Assembly (NCBI GenBank): GCA_947488345.1
Contig: CANKZQ010000002.1
Coordinates: forward strand, 620,001 to 684,000
Direction: 5' to 3'
DNA length: 64,000 nt
DNA from: an uncultured Flavobacteriaceae bacterium
GTDB lineage: Bacteria; Bacteroidota; Bacteroidia; Flavobacteriales; Flavobacteriaceae
Below are positions 38,173-49,485 of this stretch, one piece after another. Under the pieces are notes generated by a model. It saw nothing but the letters and a program-made list of their open reading frames with translations, had not been told where the DNA came from and did not search any database. Made by a program: the position numbers and the translations under genes. Within the stretch, counting starts at the first letter, position 1. Each line of letters begins with the position of its first letter.

Positions 38173-38510
38173 TGAGCACGACAATATCCTTCGAAGACTT
38201 TACAAAAGTTGATATTCGCATAGGTACAATTATAGAAGTAGCTGATTTCCCGAAAGCAAGAAAACCGGCATATCAACTCAAAATTGATTTTGGAACTTTA
38301 GGGATTAAAAATTCAAGCGCCCAAATAACAGATCTCTATTCGAAAAAAGAATTACTAAATCGGCAAATAACCGCCATTGTAAATTTTAAACCGAAACAGA
38401 TCGCTAATTTTATGAGCGAATGCTTGGTACTGGGCGTTGCGAATGCTAAAGGTGAAATTGTGTTGCTAAAAGCTAGTACCACTATTAAAAACGGAGAACA
38501 GGTAAGTTAA
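38172..38510 (+). CDS. CsaA-like tRNA-binding-domain protein
   Basis: SFEDFTKVDIRIGTIIEVADFPKARKPAYQLKIDFG...NFMSECLVLGV. Confidence 0.9.
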   Translation: MSTTISFEDFTKVDIRIGTIIEVADFPKARKPAYQLKIDFGTLGIKNSSAQITDLYSKKELLNRQITAIVNFKPKQIANFMSECLVLGVANAKGEIVLLKASTTIKNGEQVS

Positions 38511-38511
38511 C

Positions 38512-41433
38512 ATGCAACAAGTTATTTCGAACAATAAATTACAACAGCTTTCCGAAGAATTGAATGGAGCGCTTTTTTTTGACAGCTTACACAAAACACT
38601 CTATGCAACGGATGCCTCTGTTTATCGAAAGATTCCTTTAGCTGTCGCCTTCCCTAAAAATTCGAACGACATCAAGCAATTGATTGCTTTTGCCAATATG
38701 CACCATATTACGTTGATTCCAAGGGCCGCGGGAACTTCGTTAGCCGGACAATGTGTGGGAGAAGGAATTGTGGTTGATCTATCGAAGCATTTCACCAACA
38801 TCATCGGATTTGATGAAAAAAATAAAACCGTTACCGTAGAGCCCGGAGTTATCAGAGATGAATTGAATGTTTTTCTAAAACCATATGGTTTATTTTTTGG
38901 ACCAAATACGTCTACGAGCAATCGGTGTATGCTCGGCGGTATGGTTGGAAACAACTCTTCAGGAACTACCTCTATTAAATACGGTGTTACACGTGACAAA
39001 ATAGTGTCGTTAGAAGCCATTTTATCAGACGGATCTGAAGTCATGTTTTCTGCGCTTTCCGCGGAAGAATTCAAGCAAAAACGATTGAGTCAAGGTTTGG
39101 AAGGAACCATTTACAAGACTATTTTTACCGAACTCTCAAAACCCGAAGTACAAACTGAAATCCAAGAACAATTTCCAAAAAAAACCATCCATAGGCGCAA
39201 TACCGGATACGCCTTAGATATACTTTTAGATAGCAACATTTTTTCTAATAATGACAAAGACATAAATATTGCCCAGTTCTTATGTGGTAGTGAAGGTACC
39301 CTGGCATTTACAACGGCCATAACATTACAATTAGAAGAATTACCACCGGCACACAAGGTAATTGTAGCATCGCATTTCACGAGTATTCAAGAAAGTTTGG
39401 AGGCCGTTTTAATTGCTATGAAACATGACCTGTACACCTGTGAATTGATGGATAAAACTATCTTAGATTGTACAAAAAACAATAGAGAACAATTAAAAAA
39501 CCGCTTCTTTGTCAACGGCGATCCCGAAGCTATTTTATTGCTAGAAGTAGCAAGTGACTCAAAAGAAGAAGCTATCAAATTAGCAGATCGATTAATCGAA
39601 AATTTAGAAACCTTAAATATGGGGTATGCACACCCCAAATTAGTGGGGCAAGATATCGACAAGGCTCTGGAATTAAGAAAAGCTGGTTTAGGATTGTTAG
39701 GAAATATTGTAGGTGACGCCAAAGCTGTGGCCTGTATTGAAGATACTGCCGTTGACCTGCAAGATTTACCTAATTATATTACAGAATTCACTCAAATGAT
39801 GGATGATTTTGGTCAAAAAGCCGTCTATTATGCACATGCTGGTGCTGGTGAGCTACACCTCCGCCCTATTCTAGATTTGAAACAGAGTAGAGATGTTGAG
39901 CTTTTCCGTAAAATTACGACAGAAACAGCAAAATTGGTAAAAAAATACAAAGGTTCTTTTAGTGGCGAACACGGCGACGGTATTGTCCGCGCAGAATTTT
40001 TACCCTTAATGATCGGAGACAGCAACTATCAATTATTAAAACGTATTAAAAAAGCATTTGACCCCAACACAATTTTTAACAAAGGAAAAATCGTAGATGC
40101 ATATCCTATGGATGCTTCATTGCGCTATGAAGTTGACCGAAAAGAACCCAAAGTCGATACCTTACTTGACTTTTCGGATTCCTTAGGGATTTTGAGAGCT
40201 TCCGAAAAATGTAACGGCTCTGGAGATTGCAGAAAGCTTCCAAACGCTGGAGGTATGATGTGTCCGAGCTACCGCGCGACACGCGATGAAAAAGATACCA
40301 CACGAGCTAGAGCGAATACACTGCGTGAAATCTTAACGACTTCCGATAAGGAAAATAAATTTGATCATCCCGAACTAAAAGAGGTTTTTGATCTATGTTT
40401 AAGTTGTAAAGCATGCGCTGGAGAATGCCCAAGTAATGTTGATGTAGCCAGTTTTAAAGCGGAGTTTCTCTATCAATATCAAAAAGTAAACCCGCCTTCT
40501 TTTCGTACAAAGATGTTTGCCAATAATGTGAAATATAATAAATTGGGAAGCCTTTTTCCGACATTGACGAATGCAATTCTAAACACCTCACTATCAAAAT
40601 ATGTTTTCGGTATTGCAAAGCGAAGGAGTGTTCCAAAATTGGCATCTCAAACCCTTAGAAGATGGTATGCGAAGCATAGAACGCGTCTTGAAAAGGTTGC
40701 TACCAATAAAGGTCGTCTCTATTTATTTGTGGATGAATTTACGAATTATTATGATGTTCAAATTGGAATAGACTCTATCGAATTGCTCACCAAACTAGGA
40801 TACAAAGTAACTATTATTGAGCATGACGAAAGCGGCAGAAGTCATTTATCAAAAGGGTTTCTCGATGAAGCGAAAGTAATTGCGAATACCAATATCGATA
40901 TTTTTTCAACGCTGGTTTCAGAAGAAGCTCCTCTTATTGGTATTGAACCTTCGGCCATCTTATCGTTTAGAGATGAGTATATCCGTTTAGCAGATGATCA
41001 ACAAGCTGCTAAAAAACTAGCTCAACATACGTTTAGTATTGAAGAATTTATCAAAAATGAAGCGACAAAAGGAAATATCGACAGAAACAGTTTTAGCAAT
41101 CGCTCGATGACCGTAAAAATTCATGGGCATTGTCATCAAAAAGCACTGAGCAGCACCGAGCCCACTTTCTTTATATTGAACCTTCCTAAAAATTACTCGG
41201 TGAGTATCTTAAACACAGGATGTTGTGGCATGGCTGGTTCATTTGGGTATGAAAAAGAGCATTATCAAGTAAGTATGCAGGTCGGAGAAGATACATTGTT
41301 CCCTAAGCTGAGAAAGTTACCCTCTTCAGTACAAATTGCAGCTTCAGGCACAAGTTGTCGCCATCAAGTGTTAGATGGTACCAATCGGATTGCCGAACAT
41401 CCAGTGAGTATTTTGAGGAAAGCTTTAAAATAA
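38512..41433 (+). CDS. FAD-binding and (Fe-S)-binding oxidoreductase (GlcD/DLD-type fusion)
   Basis: FAD-binding PRAAGTSLAGQCVGEGIVVDLS, GGMVGNNSSGTTSIKYG; 4Fe-4S CNGSGDCR/CLSCKACAGECP; C-terminal CCG-type NTGCCGMAGSFGYEKEHY. Confidence 0.94.
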   Translation: MQQVISNNKLQQLSEELNGALFFDSLHKTLYATDASVYRKIPLAVAFPKNSNDIKQLIAFANMHHITLIPRAAGTSLAGQCVGEGIVVDLSKHFTNIIGFDEKNKTVTVEPGVIRDELNVFLKPYGLFFGPNTSTSNRCMLGGMVGNNSSGTTSIKYGVTRDKIVSLEAILSDGSEVMFSALSAEEFKQKRLSQGLEGTIYKTIFTELSKPEVQTEIQEQFPKKTIHRRNTGYALDILLDSNIFSNNDKDINIAQFLCGSEGTLAFTTAITLQLEELPPAHKVIVASHFTSIQESLEAVLIAMKHDLYTCELMDKTILDCTKNNREQLKNRFFVNGDPEAILLLEVASDSKEEAIKLADRLIENLETLNMGYAHPKLVGQDIDKALELRKAGLGLLGNIVGDAKAVACIEDTAVDLQDLPNYITEFTQMMDDFGQKAVYYAHAGAGELHLRPILDLKQSRDVELFRKITTETAKLVKKYKGSFSGEHGDGIVRAEFLPLMIGDSNYQLLKRIKKAFDPNTIFNKGKIVDAYPMDASLRYEVDRKEPKVDTLLDFSDSLGILRASEKCNGSGDCRKLPNAGGMMCPSYRATRDEKDTTRARANTLREILTTSDKENKFDHPELKEVFDLCLSCKACAGECPSNVDVASFKAEFLYQYQKVNPPSFRTKMFANNVKYNKLGSLFPTLTNAILNTSLSKYVFGIAKRRSVPKLASQTLRRWYAKHRTRLEKVATNKGRLYLFVDEFTNYYDVQIGIDSIELLTKLGYKVTIIEHDESGRSHLSKGFLDEAKVIANTNIDIFSTLVSEEAPLIGIEPSAILSFRDEYIRLADDQQAAKKLAQHTFSIEEFIKNEATKGNIDRNSFSNRSMTVKIHGHCHQKALSSTEPTFFILNLPKNYSVSILNTGCCGMAGSFGYEKEHYQVSMQVGEDTLFPKLRKLPSSVQIAASGTSCRHQVLDGTNRIAEHPVSILRKALK

Positions 41434-41556
41434 AGAAGTTTCAACCCTCACCCGAAAGCGCAGTTCACGCATTCTTCTGGTTCATTTACTTAAGATCAAT
41501 TTCATTCGTAGATTTTTGAAATTACATTCGTGTTATTAATTAATCTCTTAAATCAA

Positions 41557-42270
41557 ATGATGATGAACACAAAAATCGATCTTCAAATTAGTAATCCTTG
41601 CACTCAACAATTTAATCAATTTAAAAAAACAACAGCCGGCGGCTACTGTGCCGCTTGTCAGAAAGAGGTTGTTGATTTTACCAACATGACACCGAAAGAA
41701 ATCATGAACTTTTTTACAAATAAAGAAGAAAGTATATGCGGGAGTTTTAAAACGTCCCAATTAAAAACATACACCAGTAATTCAATGCCCAGAGCTCGTA
41801 GATTTAGCTTTCTTGGTGGATTGAGTTTTCTGGTACTTGCCTTAGGTACTGTAGGAGCCACTTTTGCGCAAACTCAAAAGCAACCAACCGTTATTGTCAA
41901 AAAAGACAGTGCACAAACAATTCAAGGAAAAGTCTATGCGCAAAAAGCGCATACTATTTCTGGCATCGTATCAGATACATTTGGTCCTCTACCCGGTGCC
42001 AGTATCTTATTACAGGGAACCGTCATCGGTACCGAAACTGATTTCGATGGAAAATTTGTATTTCCAAAGAAATTAAAGAAGGGAGACGTCTTACTAATTA
42101 GCTTCATCGGATATGAGACTAAAAAGATCGTAATTTCGGGTGATCAAAAAAATTTACAACTAGCAATGAAAATTAAAATGATCGCTAGTTCTTGCAACAT
42201 TCTTGGCGAAGTGGAAGTCAAAAAAGTATATAAATCAAAGAAATCATTGTGGAGAAAGTTAAAATCATAA
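41557..42270 (+). CDS. Carboxypeptidase-regulatory-like (CarboxypepD_reg) domain membrane protein
   Basis: TM ARRFSFLGGLSFLVLALGTVGATFAQ; ISGIVSDTFGPLPGASILLQGTVIGTETDFDGKFVFP. Confidence 0.85.
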   Translation: MMMNTKIDLQISNPCTQQFNQFKKTTAGGYCAACQKEVVDFTNMTPKEIMNFFTNKEESICGSFKTSQLKTYTSNSMPRARRFSFLGGLSFLVLALGTVGATFAQTQKQPTVIVKKDSAQTIQGKVYAQKAHTISGIVSDTFGPLPGASILLQGTVIGTETDFDGKFVFPKKLKKGDVLLISFIGYETKKIVISGDQKNLQLAMKIKMIASSCNILGEVEVKKVYKSKKSLWRKLKS

Positions 42271-43262
42271 TTCTATTTCTATGGAGTCTTTCTGGTTATG
42301 CACAAATAGATGACTTTAAGGGAGTAAACTTTCGTGAAGCAGACAGTATTGCCAATCACTATAAAGGTGAAGATCTGAGAAACTTACCATTATTGACCCA
42401 TAAATTGACAGCTACATTACCCACCGAAGCAGCAAAATTTAGAGCAATTTATACATGGGTAAGTACCAATATTACCAATGATTTTGGAGGTGCAGCCAAG
42501 AATCAGCGAAAACGTAAAAAAATCATAAATGATGATAAGGCACTCGATGAATGGAATACACTCTTTAAAGATAAGGTCTTTAAAAAACTTTTGAAAGATA
42601 AAAAAACCGTTTGCACAGGATATGCCTATTTAGTGAAAGAATTAGCAACAATCGCCGATATCGAGTGTAGAATTATTGATGGATACGGACGAACAATTGA
42701 CTCGAATATTGGTGGACCTGCCTTTGCAAATCATTCTTGGAATGCAGTTAAACTAAATGACAAGTGGTATCTCTGCGATGCCACTTGGTCTAGTGGATAT
42801 ATCAACATACCAAGTTATGAATTCAAACAAGATTATAACCAAGGGTATTTTTTGACTCGCCCCGAACTATTTGTACAAAATCATTATCCTCTTGAAACAA
42901 AGTGGTTACTTCTAGAGCAACCTCCCAGTCTCGATAGTTTTTTACACGCTCCATTAATCTATGGCGAAGCATTTAAACACAAAATCATGCCCTTAATGCC
43001 CAACAAGATGTATTTCGAAACCGTAAAACAACGAAAGAATAAATTCGCATTGAAGATTTTTAAGCCCTTTCAACTAGAAGATTTACGATTAGAAATCGTC
43101 CTTGGGTCAACCAACAAGATTATCAAAGTACCTAAGGCCTCGATTAACGAACATGTTCTAGAATTTGACTATACCTTTAATGGTGCGGGTCACTATGATT
43201 TTCATATCAAAGTAAAGGACAAAGTAATCGCTACGTATCTCGTTAAAGTCAAACGAAAGTAA
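42249..43262 (+). CDS. Transglutaminase-like domain protein (GTG start, overlaps upstream gene)
   Basis: AKFRAIYTWVSTNI...TVCTGYAYLVKELATIADIECRIIDG...NHSWNAVKLNDKWYLCDATWSSG (Cys-His-Asp triad). Confidence 0.9.
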   Translation: MEKVKIIILFLWSLSGYAQIDDFKGVNFREADSIANHYKGEDLRNLPLLTHKLTATLPTEAAKFRAIYTWVSTNITNDFGGAAKNQRKRKKIINDDKALDEWNTLFKDKVFKKLLKDKKTVCTGYAYLVKELATIADIECRIIDGYGRTIDSNIGGPAFANHSWNAVKLNDKWYLCDATWSSGYINIPSYEFKQDYNQGYFLTRPELFVQNHYPLETKWLLLEQPPSLDSFLHAPLIYGEAFKHKIMPLMPNKMYFETVKQRKNKFALKIFKPFQLEDLRLEIVLGSTNKIIKVPKASINEHVLEFDYTFNGAGHYDFHIKVKDKVIATYLVKVKRK

Positions 43263-43347
43263 CAAACATCATAGAGTCAAATGACACTGAGTTAAGGTTC
43301 AAATTAAATTCGTATTTTTAATCTCAACGAATTCAAATACGAACCTC

Positions 43348-44793
43348 ATGAAAACGAAACCCTTTTTGGTATTATTATGCCTTTTATTAAGTTTCGCTGT
43401 AAGCGGACAAAAAAAGAAAAAACTTTCAAAAAATAAAGCCGCAATTCTCGCATCAACAGCGAAACACAAAGCCGCCCTAATTGAAATTTCGGATAAAATA
43501 TGGGCAAGCGCAGAAACAGCATTTGAAGAATACAATTCTTCAGAAATATTAGCAAGCTATGCCGAAAAAAATGGATTTACAGTAGAACGTGGTGTCGCCG
43601 GAATGCCCACTGCATTCGTAGCCACATATGGCTCAGGAAAACCAGTTATTAGTGTGTTAGGGGAATTTGATGCCTTACCGGGAATCTCTCAAAAAGCACA
43701 GCCAACAAAGGAAGCACTCGAAGAAGGGGCTGGCGGACATGGGTGTGGTCATAACTTATTCGGAACTGGTAGTTTAGGTGCAGCCATCGCCGTGAAAGAA
43801 TTGATAGAAAGGGGTAAACTAAAAGGTACCATAAAATTTATGGGGACCCCTTCTGAAGAGAAATTTTTTGGAAAAATATGGATGGTGCGCGAAGGTATTT
43901 GGGATGATGTTGATGTGAATATAAGCTGGCATCCATCGGCAGCTATTCGAGCCGATGTGCAGAGTTCGTTAGCACTAGTAGATTTTAAAATAGAGTTTTT
44001 CGGTCAGGCAGCACATGCTTCTGCTGATCCGTGGAATGGTAGGAGTGCGTCTGACGCATTAGAATTATATACGCAAGGTGTGAATTACTATCGTGAACAT
44101 GTAAAACCAACGGTAAGAATGCATTATCATATACAGGATGGCGGACAAGTAGTCAATGTAGTACCTGATTATTCGCGCTTATGGATGCGCGTTCGCGACA
44201 CCAAACGCGAAGGGATGATGCCAGTATATGAACGTGTACAAAAAATGGCCCAAGGCGCTGCTATCTTAGCCAATGTAGATTACAAAGTTTCCTTGATTTC
44301 TGGTATTTATGAAGTCTTGGTCAACCGCGCAGGTGGTGAAATTATGCAACAAAACCTAGAACTTTTGGGGCCTATTAACTACACCCAAGAGGAGATTGCA
44401 TTTGGTAAAAAAATACAAGAGGTAACGGGTAAGGAACAGGTAGGTATGGACAGTGCTATCGAACCTTTAGAAGCTACAAAAGAACATCCAGGAGGTGGCT
44501 CTACAGATGTCGGTGATGTAAGTTGGAATGTTGCCAATATCAATTTAAGTGTAACAACAGCACCAAAAGATACCCCCTGGCACTCATGGGCCGTTGTGGC
44601 CTGCGGTGGAATGAGTATCGGACACAAAGGAATGATTTATGCCTCGAATGCTATGGCAATGACGATGGTTGATCTTTTCGAAAATCCAAAACTTGTAGCC
44701 AAAGTAAAAGCTGAGTATAAAGAACGAAAAGGAGATACGGTATATAAAGCGATCGTACCAGATGGCCCTCCTCCGATTCCTGTAAAGAAATAA
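43348..44793 (+). CDS. M20 family amidohydrolase (AbgB/AbgA-like), exported
   Basis: Signal peptide; VISVLGEFDALPGISQ, GGHGCGHNLFGTGSLGAAIAVKE, GTPSEEKFFGK, FFGQAAHASADPWNGRSASDALEL. Confidence 0.92.
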   Translation: MKTKPFLVLLCLLLSFAVSGQKKKKLSKNKAAILASTAKHKAALIEISDKIWASAETAFEEYNSSEILASYAEKNGFTVERGVAGMPTAFVATYGSGKPVISVLGEFDALPGISQKAQPTKEALEEGAGGHGCGHNLFGTGSLGAAIAVKELIERGKLKGTIKFMGTPSEEKFFGKIWMVREGIWDDVDVNISWHPSAAIRADVQSSLALVDFKIEFFGQAAHASADPWNGRSASDALELYTQGVNYYREHVKPTVRMHYHIQDGGQVVNVVPDYSRLWMRVRDTKREGMMPVYERVQKMAQGAAILANVDYKVSLISGIYEVLVNRAGGEIMQQNLELLGPINYTQEEIAFGKKIQEVTGKEQVGMDSAIEPLEATKEHPGGGSTDVGDVSWNVANINLSVTTAPKDTPWHSWAVVACGGMSIGHKGMIYASNAMAMTMVDLFENPKLVAKVKAEYKERKGDTVYKAIVPDGPPPIPVKK

Positions 44794-44850
44794 CTTAAAT
44801 AGTAGCAACTATTTGATTTGTCAAAAAAGTTGAATCAAAAAGTCCACGTT

Positions 44851-45396
44851 ATGAAACGATTTATATGCCTAGCACTTATCTTATTTTGCTCGTGTCAGTC
44901 CTCCAATGATGCTATTGAGGGGTGGCAAAAAGTCTTTCAAAATGATGCAAATGGAAGCGTAAGTTTCGGTGATAAGTCAGCGCTCATTGATGCTGTAAGA
45001 CGGGGATATCCCGTTCGCATTGGTTGGGGTGGTAATCGTGTAGAACATGTCGCGGAAGCAGAATTTCTCACCATTTTTCAAGGAGAAGTTTTTGCGCAAA
45101 TAAAGACGATTCTTGGTCAGGCACCGCGTATAGACGGAGATTCTATAAAAATTCGATTTCGAACTCAGAATCATTGGACTAAAATTGCAGGAACTAATGG
45201 GTATTCAACTGCTTTTATGACCGATTACTTTAAAGATAGTCTAGTAGGTGGTGGTACCGATAGATATACAGCCACCACATGGTATGTATATTATCCTAAA
45301 AATTCGTCAGATATTGAAGCCCGTCCGCTTTGGAGAAAAGAATCTCCTAATTGGGAAAATTGGAACAAAACTAACTATAAGGATACTTCACGCTAA
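44851..45396 (+). CDS. Putative lipoprotein, unknown function
   Basis: MKRFICLALILFCSCQSSND lipobox. Confidence 0.65.
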   Translation: MKRFICLALILFCSCQSSNDAIEGWQKVFQNDANGSVSFGDKSALIDAVRRGYPVRIGWGGNRVEHVAEAEFLTIFQGEVFAQIKTILGQAPRIDGDSIKIRFRTQNHWTKIAGTNGYSTAFMTDYFKDSLVGGGTDRYTATTWYVYYPKNSSDIEARPLWRKESPNWENWNKTNYKDTSR

Positions 45397-45415
45397 AATT
45401 AGAAAAACGAACATT

Positions 45416-45583
45416 ATGAATAAAAACAAGGTATTAATTCTTTCTTCTATTGCTATATTTTTATTAGGTATTGTGATGATTTATATCGGAGGTTTCTATG
45501 CACCCAAACCAATGCTCCCTCCTATTATTACTGGTGTTGGCTTTTTTATCATTGCCTGGGCACTTAAAGCTATTAGATCATAG
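45416..45583 (+). CDS. Small two-TM membrane protein (55 aa)
   Basis: MNKNKVLILSSIAIFLLGIVMIYIGGFYAPKPMLPPIITGVGFFIIAWALKAIRS; the ORF track overextends the start into the previous gene. Confidence 0.6.
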   Translation: MNKNKVLILSSIAIFLLGIVMIYIGGFYAPKPMLPPIITGVGFFIIAWALKAIRS

Positions 45584-45587
45584 ACAT

Positions 45588-46019
45588 ATGCTATTTCGAA
45601 AAAAGGTAATCTTTTATTTGGTACTTATCTATTCGATGCAAAGTTATGGACAAGAAATAGAAAAGAATCAATGGAAAAATCGTGTACTCATCATACTAAC
45701 TAACGATACAAAGAATGCTGAATATAACAAGCAGCTCCGTGAGTTTGATCGTGAGCTTCTTAACTTTAACGAACGAAAATTGATTGTTTATCGTGTAACT
45801 CCTGCATCATACAGCATAGGGCTGAAACCATCTGTAAAATCTATTTCATCGAAGCTTTATAAAAACTATAAAAAAACAAAAAGTGGCTTTGAGGTTATTT
45901 TAATCGGTCTTGATGGAGGCACAAAATTACGTAAAGACTCGCTACTCACTAAACAAGAATTGTACAGACTTATTGATAGCATGCCAATGCGAAAAAATGA
46001 AATTAAAAATAACGGCTAA
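45588..46019 (+). CDS. DUF4174-like secreted protein
   Basis: Signal MLFRKKVIFYLVLIYSMQSYG; KNRVLIILTNDTKNAEYNKQLREFDRELLNFNERKLIVYRV...EVILIGLDGGTKLR. Confidence 0.7.
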   Translation: MLFRKKVIFYLVLIYSMQSYGQEIEKNQWKNRVLIILTNDTKNAEYNKQLREFDRELLNFNERKLIVYRVTPASYSIGLKPSVKSISSKLYKNYKKTKSGFEVILIGLDGGTKLRKDSLLTKQELYRLIDSMPMRKNEIKNNG

Positions 46020-46046
46020 TTATATATAGTTAAACATAAATTGGTT

Positions 46047-46975
<929 letters not shown>

Positions 46976-47061
46976 TAGCTGTACGTTTAATTATTTCAAA
47001 AACAATGCCTCGTTCGTTTGACTTAACGGTTTACCAAATATAAACGAATAAACAGCATACA

Positions 47062-48705
47062 TTAGGCATTCTTACGTTTCTTATAAGCGCTATATCCAAA
47101 CCAAAGTGCCAAAAAACCTAAGAAATAATAGAGATACGAAACACGTTCACCTGTTCCCGAAACAGTCGTGAACATACGATCCCAGCGAATCTTACTCGCA
47201 CCTTTACCATTCGTTTCCCAACTCAGCCAAATAAAGACAGGCTTTCCAACTACATGATCAAAAGGCACATATCCCCAGTATCGCGCATCCAACGAGTTTT
47301 GACGATTGTCACCCATCATCCAGTAATAATCTTGTTTAAAAGTATAACTGGTTACCTGTTCTCCATTGATAAAAATCTCATCTCCGTTAGCAATCAAGTC
47401 ATTGCGCTCATATTCTGAGATCAAACGTTTATAAAAAGGCAAGGTTTCTTTTGTTAAAGCGACCGTGGCTCCCTTTTTAGGAATATATAGCGGACCATAG
47501 TTATCATTATTCCAATCTAAATTGGCATTTCTCGGAAACACATCTCCGGCAACACCTTTCGGTTGTAATCTTTTTGTTACACTCTTCACATTTGGATTCT
47601 TGGCAATTTTAGCTGCTTCTTCATCGGTTAACGTGAGATAATACCCTACTTCTCCTCTATTATCACCTAAAACGAACCGACCATTATCGTCTACCAAACC
47701 TTCTCTTGCTCCATATCTATTTCGTAAAGACACACCACTAATTGTTTTGCCTTCTGTATTTATAAAAAAGTTATATTGTGTTCTCGCTCTATCGGGTAAT
47801 TCAGAGCGCTTTCCATTGATATATACGTAGCCATCAATTATCTGCAAGGTATCTCCAGCAATAGCTACACAGCGTTTCACCAAATTGGTTTTCTTATCTA
47901 TTGGTTTGTAAAAGTTCCTTTTCGGATGAAAGTCATTCATATCCTTCAAGGTATCTGCGGGTTGATTAAATACTACAATATCATTGCGTTTAATTTTCTG
48001 AAAGCCCGGCATTCGCATATATGGCAATTGAAATTTGTTCCAAAAAGAAGTTTTCTTTTTCGTCACATCGTCATCAAACACATACGACTTGAATTTTTTA
48101 GTCAATTTTTTCTTTGTAAAAGGTACGGGGATCGCTGGAATAGTATCATGTACCATCGGTGCGGCAACGGTTGTCATAGGAACTCGCGCACCGTAATGAA
48201 ACTTGCTCACCAGTAAAAAATCACCTATGTATAAAGATTTCTCTAAAGACGAAGATGGTATGGTAAAGGGTTGCATAAAATAGGTATGTACTAAGGTAGC
48301 CGCGATAATCGCAAATGCAATGGAACTTACCCATTCCCCAAGACTCGAACGAGGCACCAAGCTCCGATCTTTAATATAGGCGGCATCTGTTGCATAATTG
48401 ATATAGAAAAGATAGAATCCTAGGGTAACTATCACTAAAAAACTATCCAAACGTTTCGTAAAGCCGAAGCTACGGATGGTCTCAATCCACACCACTGGAA
48501 ACATCAATAGATTGATGATAGGTAAAAAGAGTAAGATAGTCCACCATTTGGGTCTATTTATAATTTTCATCAATACAATAGCATTGTAAACCGGTACAAT
48601 GGCCTCCCAAGCTTTTCTTCCTGCTCTGACATACAATTTCCATGTGCCTAAAAAGTGAATCACTTGAATCACTGAGAAAAATAGTAACCAACCCGTAAAT
48701 GTCAT
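47062..48705 (-). CDS. lepB: Signal peptidase I (large Bacteroidota-type, 547 aa)
   Basis: FTIPSSSLEKSLYIGDFLLVSKFHYG, NLVKRCVAIAGDTLQI, YYWMMGDNRQNSLDARYWGYVPFDHVVGKPVFIWLSW. Confidence 0.93.
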   Translation of the reverse strand: MTFTGWLLFFSVIQVIHFLGTWKLYVRAGRKAWEAIVPVYNAIVLMKIINRPKWWTILLFLPIINLLMFPVVWIETIRSFGFTKRLDSFLVIVTLGFYLFYINYATDAAYIKDRSLVPRSSLGEWVSSIAFAIIAATLVHTYFMQPFTIPSSSLEKSLYIGDFLLVSKFHYGARVPMTTVAAPMVHDTIPAIPVPFTKKKLTKKFKSYVFDDDVTKKKTSFWNKFQLPYMRMPGFQKIKRNDIVVFNQPADTLKDMNDFHPKRNFYKPIDKKTNLVKRCVAIAGDTLQIIDGYVYINGKRSELPDRARTQYNFFINTEGKTISGVSLRNRYGAREGLVDDNGRFVLGDNRGEVGYYLTLTDEEAAKIAKNPNVKSVTKRLQPKGVAGDVFPRNANLDWNNDNYGPLYIPKKGATVALTKETLPFYKRLISEYERNDLIANGDEIFINGEQVTSYTFKQDYYWMMGDNRQNSLDARYWGYVPFDHVVGKPVFIWLSWETNGKGASKIRWDRMFTTVSGTGERVSYLYYFLGFLALWFGYSAYKKRKNA

Positions 48706-48780
48706 ATCTATATTTTAAAAATTATATTCCTGTTTTTTTTAATGGATCTTTACTTGCGCAGAAAGATGTCCGTCAAGGTA

Positions 48781-49482
48781 CTACAAATCCAACACATCTT
48801 TCATGGTATATACTCCATGCTTATGCTGTAACCACTCTGCGGCTATAATCGCGCCCAAGGCAAAACCATCTCTATTCTTTGCTGTATGTTTAATTTCAAT
48901 CTCATCAACTAAAGAATTATAAGCTACGGTATGTGTACCTGGTACTTTATCTATTCGTTTCGCTACAATAGGTATTTCATTCTTGTTTTTTGTTACATCT
49001 AATGCCCAATTATCTTTCGACGAATGGGCTATAATCCCTTCCGCAAGACTGATGGCTGTACCACTTGGAGCATCTAATTTTTGTGTATGATGTATTTCTT
49101 CTAATTGCACATCATACACATCAAAACGAGCCATCATTTTGGCTAGTTGTTTATTTAATTCAAAAAATAAATTAACACCTAGACTAAAGTTAGAAGCATA
49201 GATGAAAGCGCCATTTTCTTTGATGCAATTTGCCTTTGCCTCTTCGAATTTATCTAACCAACCCGTGGTACCTGAGACAATCGGAATCTTTAAGTTGAAA
49301 CACGTATTTATATTATTAAAAGCTTCTGATGGAATACTAAAATCAATCGCTACATCTGCCGATTCTAGCAGACCTTCTATACTTTCTCTATGTATTTTAG
49401 CACAAATTTCATGGCCTCTTTCCATGGCTAATCGTTCAATGGTCTTACCCATTTTACCATATCCAAACAATGCTATTTTCAT
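48781..49482 (-). CDS. dapB: 4-hydroxy-tetrahydrodipicolinate reductase
   Basis: MKIALFGYGKMGKTIE, DVAIDFSIPSEA, EEIHHTQKLDAPSGTAISLAE. Confidence 0.95.
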   Translation of the reverse strand: MKIALFGYGKMGKTIERLAMERGHEICAKIHRESIEGLLESADVAIDFSIPSEAFNNINTCFNLKIPIVSGTTGWLDKFEEAKANCIKENGAFIYASNFSLGVNLFFELNKQLAKMMARFDVYDVQLEEIHHTQKLDAPSGTAISLAEGIIAHSSKDNWALDVTKNKNEIPIVAKRIDKVPGTHTVAYNSLVDEIEIKHTAKNRDGFALGAIIAAEWLQHKHGVYTMKDVLDL

Positions 49483-49485
49483 CTG

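Noticed and set aside
38622-40645. Several minus-strand ORFs within the FAD/Fe-S oxidoreductase gene
   Set aside because: Antisense to a strongly supported 973-aa CDS; no recognisable domains.
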